Below, in pieces: positions 7,636-15,080 of a stretch of 64,000 nt of DNA. The translations under genes were made by a program, and so were the position numbers. The stretch lies in contig JAVJSD010000045.1 of assembly GCA_040219575.1 (NCBI GenBank), positions 62,001 through 126,000 of the forward strand, written 5' to 3'. The stretch's first letter is position 1. Every line of letters starts with the position of its first letter. Below the pieces are notes generated by a model. That model made no database searches. It was not told the DNA's origin and was given only the letters and a program-made list of their open reading frames with translations. Source of the stretch: JAVJSD01 sp040219575 (GTDB taxonomy: Bacteria > Planctomycetota > Planctomycetia > Pirellulales > Pirellulaceae).

Positions 7636-8508
7636 TCAGGCGGCGCGGCGTAGTTTGGCCATCACCGGTCGTTCGCTTTCGTAGACGCATTTCACGCCGT
7701 CGCCGAGCGCTTGTTCGATCGTGCGGATGTCGCGCACCAGGCGCAGCAATCCGGCCGGTTCGACCGACGCAGCCTGGTCGCTTCCCCACATCGCTCGATC
7801 GAGCGTAATGTGCCGCTCGACGATGCAGGCGCCCAGCACGACCGCGGCGCAACTTGTCTGCAGCCCGACCTCGTGCCCCGAGTAGCCGACCGGACATCGA
7901 AACTCGTCGGCCAACGTCTGAATCATGCGGAGGTTCAATTCATGCGTGGGGCACGGATACGCGCTGGTGCTGTGGGTCAGCAGCAGGCGCCGCCGGTCGC
8001 ACAGGGAAACGGCCGCGCGGATCTGCTCCATCGTCGACATGCCGGTCGACAGGATCAGCGGCCTGCCCAACGATGCATGCTTCCGCAGCAGCGAGGCATC
8101 GGTCAACGACGCCGAGGCGATCTTGTAGCAAACCGGCTGAAAGGCTTCGATGAAATCGACCGAGGGTTCATCCCAACAGGAGGCGAACCAGTCGATGCCC
8201 TGTTCGCGGCAATGGCTGTCGATGGCGGCGAATTCGCGGTCGCCGAACTCGACCCGCTCGCGATACTCCATGTAGGTGATCGTCCCCCAGGGCGTCTCGC
8301 GGCGGATGTCGCGCTGCTCCGGCGGCACACACAATTCGGGAGTCCGCTTCTGAAACTTGACGGCGTCGCAACCGGCCTGCGCCGCGGCGTCGATCAGCTT
8401 ACGGGCGATGTCGAGATCGCCGTTATGATTGATGCCGATCTCGCCGACGATGTAAGTGGGATGTCCGGGCCCGAGGGGGCGTCCGCCGATTTCCACTGCG
8501 GCTGTCAT
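7636..8508 (-). CDS. NeuB-family nonulosonic acid synthase lacking the SAF domain
   Basis: The 290-residue TIM-barrel enzyme belongs to the NeuB/PseI/LegI family, which condenses phosphoenolpyruvate with a six-carbon amino sugar to make sialic, pseudaminic or legionaminic acid. Diagnostic segments are VGEIGINHNGD, DAVKFQKR (Lys in the active site), FASCWDEPSVDF, KIASASLTD, LILSTGMST and GYSGHEVG followed by ERHITLDR. Family members usually have about 335-350 residues with a C-terminal antifreeze-like SAF domain that lids the neighbouring active site. This one stops after the barrel (ending YESERPVMAKLRRAA), so the lid is missing. ATG 8508 overlaps the stop of the upstream CMP-sugar synthetase (ATGA). 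Which nonulosonate is made cannot be decided. Confidence 0.88.
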   Translation of the reverse strand: MTAAVEIGGRPLGPGHPTYIVGEIGINHNGDLDIARKLIDAAAQAGCDAVKFQKRTPELCVPPEQRDIRRETPWGTITYMEYRERVEFGDREFAAIDSHCREQGIDWFASCWDEPSVDFIEAFQPVCYKIASASLTDASLLRKHASLGRPLILSTGMSTMEQIRAAVSLCDRRRLLLTHSTSAYPCPTHELNLRMIQTLADEFRCPVGYSGHEVGLQTSCAAVVLGACIVERHITLDRAMWGSDQAASVEPAGLLRLVRDIRTIEQALGDGVKCVYESERPVMAKLRRAA

Positions 8509-9686
8509 GTCGTCGCTCCTGTGTTGCGCTCCAGAACCAATTCCACCAGTTCGCGTACCGCCCCGTGCCCGCCGTCCTTGGCGAGCACGATCCGCGCCGC
8601 CTGCCGCGCGAGTGGATGCCCATCGGCCACGGCCACGCCGCAGCCCACGTTCAGCAGGCAATCGATATCGTTCACGTCGTTTCCCATGTAGACCGTATGC
8701 CGCAATCGGATGCGGTTGGCCTCCGCCCAATCGCGGAGCACCGGTAGTTTGTCGTCGACGCCCTGCAGGCAGGGAAGCTGCAGCTTCATACAGCGCTGTT
8801 GGACGACTCGATTCGGCTCTTTCGACAGCACCAGCGCCGGTACTCCCGACTTGCGCAGCAGCTCCACCCCGAGTCCGTCGCCGCGGCTGCATGCGACCGA
8901 CTCACGGCCGTCCTGATCGACGACCACGCGGTTGTCGGTGAAGACGCCGTCGAAGTCGAACACCACCGCCTCGACGGGATCGGGCAACATCTGCAGCGTC
9001 TCGCCCCGCATACGGTCGCGCAACAGCACTTCGGCCACACGCAGATCGACGGGGTCATCGATCTCCCACCGCCGCTCGGGCGGCATGACGTAGAGGGCGG
9101 TCTTGCCGAAGAAGCGGTGCTTGTGCTCGAGCAGTCCCGCGGTGCGCATGGCGTAGACCGCGCCGGTTTCGAGAAACTCCTCCGGCCGATCCTGACGCAG
9201 CGGCCGCACGCGCTTGTCGTGGTTTACCCCGTCGGCGGCGCCTTCGTCGTCTTGCCGCCACACGAAGTAGTGAAACGGGACGACCGACAGGGCGGAATCG
9301 GCGCCCTCCTCCAACAGCAATTCGACAGCGCCGTCGATATCGACCTCACTCGTGAGCGGCGACGTGCACTGCAGAAAGACCAGCAACTCCGGCACGTAGT
9401 TTTCTCGCTCGCGCAAGGTCTCCAGCGCGTGCAGCAGGGCGGCTTCCGACGAGGCGCCGTCGCCGCTGATCTCCGTCGGCCGGACGAGGACCTCCGCTCC
9501 CAGGCGGCGCGACACCACCGAGATTTCCGCATCGTCGGTGGAAACCAGCACCCGCGTCACATGCTGTGCGGCCTGAGCCGCGCGAATCGTATGGCCGATC
9601 AGCGGCAGTCCGCTGAGCGTCATCAGGTTCTTGCGCGGGATTCCCTTGGAGCCTCCACGCGCGGGAATCACAGCAAGGACATTCAT
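8505..9686 (-). CDS. CMP-nonulosonate cytidylyltransferase fused to a KdsC-like HAD phosphatase
   Basis: This 393-residue protein has two domains. Residues 1-225 are a cytidylyltransferase of the NeuA/KdsB-like acylneuraminate type, with the nucleotide-binding signature VIPARGGSKGIPRKN at about 6-20 and a FLQCTSPL segment. Residues 233-390 are a HAD phosphatase of the KdsC class with the nucleophile motif VFDFDGVFTDNRV, a second motif VLSKEPN and GNDVNDIDCL near the end. Together they would dephosphorylate the nonulosonate 9-phosphate and activate the free acid to its CMP form. Natural fusions of this kind are known for some NeuA proteins. ATG 9686 is the first codon of the conserved domain. 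The gene overlaps the synthase gene by four bases, so the two are translationally coupled. Confidence 0.92.
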   Translation of the reverse strand: MNVLAVIPARGGSKGIPRKNLMTLSGLPLIGHTIRAAQAAQHVTRVLVSTDDAEISVVSRRLGAEVLVRPTEISGDGASSEAALLHALETLRERENYVPELLVFLQCTSPLTSEVDIDGAVELLLEEGADSALSVVPFHYFVWRQDDEGAADGVNHDKRVRPLRQDRPEEFLETGAVYAMRTAGLLEHKHRFFGKTALYVMPPERRWEIDDPVDLRVAEVLLRDRMRGETLQMLPDPVEAVVFDFDGVFTDNRVVVDQDGRESVACSRGDGLGVELLRKSGVPALVLSKEPNRVVQQRCMKLQLPCLQGVDDKLPVLRDWAEANRIRLRHTVYMGNDVNDIDCLLNVGCGVAVADGHPLARQAARIVLAKDGGHGAVRELVELVLERNTGATT

Positions 9687-9854
9687 GAGGCCTGATCGGC
9701 TCGCCGGGTTGGAGAACAAACAGTGTGAAGAACAAGGGGCGAAGTTGATCTTCAAAGAATGGGGGAAACCGGCGCGGGCAGGAGTATATCGAGGGGGCCC
9801 CGCATCCACAAAGGGCATTTTCTGCCAGCGGTGCAGTGACATCGTTCGGCGAAC

Positions 9855-9883
9855 TTGACGCACTAGCAGGCCGTCGATATAAA
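9855..9883 (+). promoter_or_regulatory. Sigma-70-type promoter for the MptE-like gene
   Basis: TTGACG at 9855-9860 and TATAAA at 9878-9883 are separated by exactly 17 bases. The gene start at 9949 is 66 bases downstream of the -10 box. The region lies between divergent transcription units. Confidence 0.7.
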
Positions 9884-9948
9884 CCGCCGCGTGATATCGT
9901 GATAGGAAGAATTTCGCCAGAGCCAAGGATGTGGCTGGGAGTTTCGCA

Positions 9949-10821
9949 ATGGGAGGTTTTCATCGTCGCTGGCTGCTGCCGCCGGGGGTGCACGATGTGC
10001 TGTCACGCACCACCGCCGCGGTCAAGTCGGCGATCTCGCCGTCGCGGCGCGCTCGGCGACGTCTGGTGAAAGAGAACGAGGCGCTGCGCGATAGGCATCG
10101 CGGCCGGCGCTGCTTCATCATCGGCAATGGGCCGTCGCTGGCGCAGCAGGACCTAGCCCCCCTGGCCGATGATGTGACGATCGTCATGAACGCGTTCTAT
10201 CGCCACCCGATCTTGAAGACCGGCTGGCGGCCGACCATCCACTGCATGGCCGAACCGGCGGCGGCATACGACGATCCACGGTTGCTTCAGATCCTGCGCG
10301 ACTGCGCCACGGGCGCCAACGCTCACCTGCATGTGTTCCCTATTGAGGTCCGGGATATTGTTCGGCAGTACGATCTCCTGCCCGACGAACGAGTGCGGTA
10401 CGTCGACTTTCGCGGAACGACCGACTCCTACCCGTCCGACCGGCAGCCGACGCTGACGGACACGCTGCCCTACATGACCAATACGGCCCATCTGTCGCTG
10501 GTGGTCGCCATGCATCTGGGCTGCTCGCCGATCTACCTGATGGGCATGGACCACGACTGGCTCGCGCACAAAGGCTTTGACCGCCATTTCTACGCGCATC
10601 AGGGCATCGAGAGCGAATCGGGCAGCCTGTGGGATCTGGACAGCTACCCCTATCTGGAACTGATGGAATCGTCGATCCGCGCCTGGCGCGACTACATCTG
10701 GCTGCGGCGGATCGCCGAGCAGAGCGGCTTCGAAATCCTCAACGCCAGCCACGGCGGATTTCTCGACGTGTTTCCCCGAGCCGACTACACGAAGGTCGTC
10801 GGAGTCCGGACGGCGGCGTAG
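9949..10821 (+). CDS. MptE-like / DUF115 family protein, possible glycan transferase
   Basis: The 290-residue protein carries the DUF115/MptE-like fold, recognisable by the Rossmann-type CFIIGNGPSL motif near residue 60 and by LMGMDHDW near 205. The founding member makes a pterin diphosphate in archaea, but many bacterial relatives occur in glycan or flagellin glycosylation (Maf-like) loci, where they attach nonulosonic acids. It is divergent from the NeuB-like and CMP-synthetase genes, so a role in using the CMP-sugar is plausible but inferred. GGGAG eight bases before ATG 9949 supports that start over GTG 9931. The N terminus is basic and has no signal peptide or membrane helix. Confidence 0.8.
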   Translation: MGGFHRRWLLPPGVHDVLSRTTAAVKSAISPSRRARRRLVKENEALRDRHRGRRCFIIGNGPSLAQQDLAPLADDVTIVMNAFYRHPILKTGWRPTIHCMAEPAAAYDDPRLLQILRDCATGANAHLHVFPIEVRDIVRQYDLLPDERVRYVDFRGTTDSYPSDRQPTLTDTLPYMTNTAHLSLVVAMHLGCSPIYLMGMDHDWLAHKGFDRHFYAHQGIESESGSLWDLDSYPYLELMESSIRAWRDYIWLRRIAEQSGFEILNASHGGFLDVFPRADYTKVVGVRTAA

Positions 10822-10868
10822 CGTCGCGCGGAACTTCGACGTCGTCGAGGCCGGTCGTGCGCGACCGC

Positions 10869-11300
10869 TTAGGACTGCGCCGCGGAATGCAAGGTGCCCT
10901 TGAGCGCCTGCTGCCAGCGGATCATCCGAGAGCGAGTCTGCGAGACGACGTCGATCAGTTCGTCGCGATTGATCGGTTTGAGCAGATAGTCGGAGGCGCC
11001 GTTCTCGATCGCCTCGGCGATGCGATCCCACGTGGAATGTCCCGTCAAGAACACCACCTGGGTCCAGGCGTTGCGATGGCGGGCGAAACGGAGCATATCC
11101 AAGCCGCTGATGCCCGGCATCTCGATGTCCGAGATGAGAATGTCGCAGCAGTGCTCGTCGAGCCAGGTCTGGGCCTCCTCGGGCGAGGTGGCGGTGTGCA
11201 GGTTGATGTCGGCCGGCAGGCCCTTTTCCAAATAGGTCTTCACGATCCGCACGATGCTGGGATCGTCGTCGACGACGAGAAGGTTCAGATTGCGGACCAT
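10869..11300 (-). CDS. Stand-alone response regulator receiver protein
   Basis: The 143-residue protein is a single REC domain without an output domain. It has the acidic pocket DDD at 11-13, the phospho-acceptor Asp58 (ILISDIEMPG), the switch Thr86 (VFLTGHS) and Lys108 in LLKP. The last 25 residues form a basic helix (VVSQTRSRMIRWQQALKG), which may serve in dimerisation or binding. ATG 11300 has AGGAG about ten bases upstream. No histidine kinase is near, so the partner kinase is elsewhere in the genome; it may be part of a hybrid phosphorelay. Confidence 0.93.
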   Translation of the reverse strand: MVRNLNLLVVDDDPSIVRIVKTYLEKGLPADINLHTATSPEEAQTWLDEHCCDILISDIEMPGISGLDMLRFARHRNAWTQVVFLTGHSTWDRIAEAIENGASDYLLKPINRDELIDVVSQTRSRMIRWQQALKGTLHSAAQS

Positions 11301-11665
11301 CGTGCGTTGCTCCTGTCGGTGGATCGAACCGCCTGGGAAGGTTTGGACCGGGCGCGCAGTGGAGGCCATCCCGTCGGCCCCTTCCTTGAAACCATAGGTC
11401 GCCGCTGCGAATAACGCGGACGGGAAAAGTTGCCACGCCGTTGGATGCGGAAAACCGCGAGGCCCCGCGCTTCGCAGCGGCCGTCACGGGGCGCGGGGGC
11501 GGATTCGCCGGTGTTTTCGCTGTTGGACCTCCTCGGCGCAGTCCCTATAATCCCCCCTTCTGTTTCAACTTGCGTCGCGCAAGATCGCGTCGATTCGCAA
11601 CTCCCGGCGGCGTGTTGGCGGCGGTCCGCCATCGACCCTCCGCCCACAACTCAGGAGCCGCAAGG
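11301..11665. other. Intergenic region with a promoter
   Basis: This 365-base divergent region holds a strong promoter (11523-11551) for the BNR-repeat gene. Apart from that I see no gene and no repeat. Confidence 0.6.
11523..11551 (+). promoter_or_regulatory. Sigma-70-type promoter for the BNR-repeat protein
   Basis: TTGGAC at 11523-11528 and a perfect TATAAT at 11546-11551 are separated by 17 bases. The leader to the gene start at 11666 would be about 105 bases long. Confidence 0.78.
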
Positions 11666-14600
11666 ATGCTGGCTCGAATCCACTTCTACCGATGCCTGGC
11701 GGCGGCGTTGGCGGCGCTGCTGGGACTCGTGTTGCAGCCGACCTTTGTGGACGCTGTTGCCGCGGTGGAGGTCTCTCCCGCCGAGCTCGTGGGCGACGCC
11801 GAACTGACCGATGTTTACTTTCTCGATCAGCAACTCGGCTGGGCGGTGGGCGACCGTGGCGTCGTCTGGCACACACAGGACGCCGGCAGACACTGGCGAC
11901 TGCAGCCGACGGGCGTCGCCACGCGCCTGGAATCGGTCTGGTTCGTCAATCCCGAACGAGGCTGGGCCGTGGGGGGCGAAACGCATCCCTTCACCCACAC
12001 TTCGCAGGCCGTGATCTTGCGAACGCTCGACGGCGGAAAGACCTGGAACCCCGTTCCGGGCTTGCTCCTTCCCGCGCTGCGACAGGTGCGCTTCTTCGAT
12101 CCCAGAAACGGCTGGGCCGCGGGCGGTAGTTCGTCGATGTACCCCACGGGCGTGTTTCGCACCTCCGACGCGGGACGCACCTGGATTCCCATGACCCGCG
12201 GACCCTCCGCCCATTGGCGATGCGCCGACTTCGCCAGTCCCTTGGGCGGTGCGGCGGCGGCGGCCGACGGTTCGCTGGCGACGGCCCATGAATTCGAACT
12301 GGCGCCGGCGCGGGCTCCCACTCTCGGCCTGCGCCGTGCCACGTGCCTGCGCCTCGACGCCGCCGGCAACGGTTGGCTGGTGGGAGAAGGGGGCCTGGTG
12401 TTCAAAACAACCGACGGCGGCCGGAGTTGGCAGGAGCCGCCTGCGCCACTTCCCGCCGCGGCCGGCGCCTGCGATCTTGGCGCGGCGGCGATGCTCGGCA
12501 GTCACGTTTGGATCGCCGGCACGCCGGGTACGCTGATGTTTCACTCCGCCGACGGCGGCCGCACGTGGGAGACGTTGAACACTTCGCAGCGACTTCCGAT
12601 TCATGCCGTCACGTTCGTCAACGAACAGACAGGCTGGGCCGTCGGCGCACTCGGTACGATCCTGGCCACGGTCGACGGCGGTCGAACCTGGCGCGTGCAG
12701 CGCAGCGGGGGAGAGCGGGTGGCCTTGTTGGGTCTGCTGTTGGATCCCAGCCGCGCGCCGCTCGAACTACTGGCCGAACTGGCCGACAACCAGGGTTATC
12801 TGACGGCGGTCGAACTGCTCGCACGGCGGGACTTGCAGGGACCCGCCGCCGCGGGCGAATTGCTTGAACATCGATCGCGCGAGGCGTTGGCGTCGGTGGG
12901 CGTGTCGTCGACCAGCACCGCCTGGAGTTTTCCGCTACGGCAACAAGGGCTCGAGGCGCCGCTCGACCAGGTGACCGCCGCCTGGAATCGCTGCAACGCG
13001 GGAGACGGATTCGCACGACTCGAACAGCGTTTAACGGCGCACATACGCATGTGGCGTCCCGACGTCGTGCTCACCGAACCGGCCAATCCCATCGACGACG
13101 CGGAGCTGCGCAAGACGATCAACCGCATCGTCCTGTCGGCCGTCGAAAAGGCCGCGGACGACTCGGCCTATCCCTGGCAACTCTCCGAACTCGGCCTGGA
13201 GGTGTGGACCGTGAAGAAAGTCTTCGGCCATGCCGATCCGGGAGAATCGGCCGACATCGAGTTGGTCACCGCGCAGCTTGCACCGGCTCTCGGGCGAAGC
13301 CTGGCCGATCATGCATCGGCGGCCCGCGGCCTGATCTTCGATCACTACGTGCCGGAGCCGGAGTCCGTCGGCGTGCGCCTCGTGCATAGCCGGCTGTCGG
13401 CCGGCGGCCGGCGCGACGTCTTCAGCGGCATCATGCTGCCGCCCGGCGGCGAAGCACGCCGCCCTCCCCGCGCGGCCAGCACGACCGACGCCCGTGTGCT
13501 TCAGAACCTCGCCCTGCGGCGGCGAACCGTTTCACGATTGCTGGAGTACGGCGCCAAGTCGCAGCATGGCGGGGCGGCCTGGTTGGCGCAGCTCGATGAT
13601 CTCACGCGCGGCCTCAGCCCGACGGCCGCGGGCGACGTACTCTATCAAATGGCCAGCCGCTTCCACCAATCCGGTCGCGGCGAACTGGCGGCGCAGGTGC
13701 ATCAAGCGCTGGTGGAGCGGCACAGCGAGCACCCCCTGGCCGAGGCATCGCTGGTGTGGCTGGTTCACTACTACGCCAGCGGCGAGGCGGCCTGGCGGTT
13801 GCGGCGGGAGACGACCATCGACGGCGGCGCCGCGGCGGCGCAAATCGACGGCGCCGCCGAGGTCGAACTCGACGGCCAACAGCCTCCAGCGCGAGCGACT
13901 CCCCAAGGCGCGTCGTTTCACTTCGACCAACGTCAATCTTCGACCGTCGAAATGGACGGCCAAAGCCGCGCACAAGCCGCCGTGAAGTGGGGGAAACTGC
14001 TGGAAGGGAGCCGACCCGCGCTGTATGCCGAAGCGTCGGTGCGGTTTCCGTTGGCGGTCGCGCAGCGTGGGGCCGGCCTGCCGCGGCAATCCGATCAGTG
14101 GCTTCAACAGCTTGGCGGCGCTTATCGCCGGGACGCCTGGACCGCGTGCGGCGAAGCCGAACAGTGGCTCGCGCAGCCAGGAGATCGTCTACCCGCCAAG
14201 TCGCTGGTTCGCTGCGCGACGGCCGGTGAGAAACCCAAGCTGGATGGCCGTTTCGACGACGCCGTCTGGCGAAACGCCCAACCGCTCGACCTTGCCAGTC
14301 CACTGGGCGACGACGGCGCGTGGCCGGCCGCGGTGCTGTTGGCCCATGATGACGAGTTCCTGTACCTGGCCGTCAGTTGCGGTAAGGCAGCCGGCGCCGA
14401 ATACACCGCGGCGGAAGGTCCGCGGCGTCACGACGCCGATCTCGCCGGTCAGGACCGCATCGATCTGCTGATCGACATCGACCGCGACTACGCCACCTAC
14501 TATCGTTTGTCGATCGACCACCGCGGCCGTGTCAGCGAATCGTGCCTCGACGACCCGACGTGGAATCCACAGGCCTTTATTTTCGCCGAGAGCGACGAGA

Positions 14601-14782
14601 CCTCGTGGCGGATCGAAGCCGCCATTCCGCTCGAAGAGTTGGCGCCGCCGGGCGACGGGGCACAACGCGCGTGGGCCATCGGCCTGCAGCGCACTGTGCC
14701 CGGCGTCGGTTTCCAATCATGGACCCAACCCGCCGCCGTGAATATCCGCCCGGAAGGCTTCGGCCTGCTGATGCTGCGCTAA
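11666..14782 (+). CDS. Large exported BNR-repeat (Ycf48-like) protein with a PIG-L-like middle and CBM9-like C terminus
   Basis: The 1,038-residue product starts with a signal peptide (LAAALAALLGLVLQPTFVDA). Residues about 40-355 form a beta-propeller of Ycf48/BNR repeats with the recurring pattern GWAVG...ILRTLDGGKTW, for example GGLVFKTTDGGRSW and GTILATVDGGRTWR. Residues about 365-590 resemble a PIG-L/LmbE deacetylase (LLAELADNQGYLTAVELL, IRMWRPDVVLTEPANPIDD), but the metal-binding HPDDE motif is not there. The last 190 residues (from KPKLDGRFDDAVW) resemble a CBM9/DOMON-like sugar- or haem-binding beta-sandwich (VLLAHDDEFLYLAVSC, RIDLLIDIDRD). AGGAG is well placed before ATG 11666. Cell-surface glycan binding is a fair guess; the actual function is unknown. 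Confidence 0.82.
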   Translation: MLARIHFYRCLAAALAALLGLVLQPTFVDAVAAVEVSPAELVGDAELTDVYFLDQQLGWAVGDRGVVWHTQDAGRHWRLQPTGVATRLESVWFVNPERGWAVGGETHPFTHTSQAVILRTLDGGKTWNPVPGLLLPALRQVRFFDPRNGWAAGGSSSMYPTGVFRTSDAGRTWIPMTRGPSAHWRCADFASPLGGAAAAADGSLATAHEFELAPARAPTLGLRRATCLRLDAAGNGWLVGEGGLVFKTTDGGRSWQEPPAPLPAAAGACDLGAAAMLGSHVWIAGTPGTLMFHSADGGRTWETLNTSQRLPIHAVTFVNEQTGWAVGALGTILATVDGGRTWRVQRSGGERVALLGLLLDPSRAPLELLAELADNQGYLTAVELLARRDLQGPAAAGELLEHRSREALASVGVSSTSTAWSFPLRQQGLEAPLDQVTAAWNRCNAGDGFARLEQRLTAHIRMWRPDVVLTEPANPIDDAELRKTINRIVLSAVEKAADDSAYPWQLSELGLEVWTVKKVFGHADPGESADIELVTAQLAPALGRSLADHASAARGLIFDHYVPEPESVGVRLVHSRLSAGGRRDVFSGIMLPPGGEARRPPRAASTTDARVLQNLALRRRTVSRLLEYGAKSQHGGAAWLAQLDDLTRGLSPTAAGDVLYQMASRFHQSGRGELAAQVHQALVERHSEHPLAEASLVWLVHYYASGEAAWRLRRETTIDGGAAAAQIDGAAEVELDGQQPPARATPQGASFHFDQRQSSTVEMDGQSRAQAAVKWGKLLEGSRPALYAEASVRFPLAVAQRGAGLPRQSDQWLQQLGGAYRRDAWTACGEAEQWLAQPGDRLPAKSLVRCATAGEKPKLDGRFDDAVWRNAQPLDLASPLGDDGAWPAAVLLAHDDEFLYLAVSCGKAAGAEYTAAEGPRRHDADLAGQDRIDLLIDIDRDYATYYRLSIDHRGRVSESCLDDPTWNPQAFIFAESDETSWRIEAAIPLEELAPPGDGAQRAWAIGLQRTVPGVGFQSWTQPAAVNIRPEGFGLLMLR

Positions 14783-14810
14783 GGGGCGCAGCGGCTGCCA
14801 ACGCACCGTA

Positions 14811-14831
14811 GCCGACGCTGCCAGCGTCGGC
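14811..14831. repeat. Perfect intergenic palindrome of the GTAGCCGACG family
   Basis: GCCGACGCTG and CAGCGTCGGC pair perfectly around a single C. A near-copy with altered centre occurs at 46887-46907. There is no T-run, so it is not a standard terminator, although it lies 29 bases after the BNR gene stop. Confidence 0.8.
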
Positions 14832-15080
14832 CAAGGCGTCGTCACCACGTCGCTTGACTGCCAAAGCCGACGACGAAGCTGGGACGATTGTTTAACTTTA
14901 ACGGCAAGCCGCAGGCGACGGCGCGCGCACGCCCCCGAACTCGCTGGAAACGTATCTGCAACGCTCCGCCGACGCCCGCGGCTTGCCGCGAGACGCATCG
15001 ATCTCAATCATCACGCGGCATTGATCAGGCAACGAGCAAGCAACGCGACAGGATGCAATCAAGCCGCGACGCGTGTTCGC

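Noticed and set aside
14811..14831. Intrinsic terminator of the BNR gene
   Set aside because: The stem is perfect but no T-run follows on either strand; it fits the intergenic palindrome family better.
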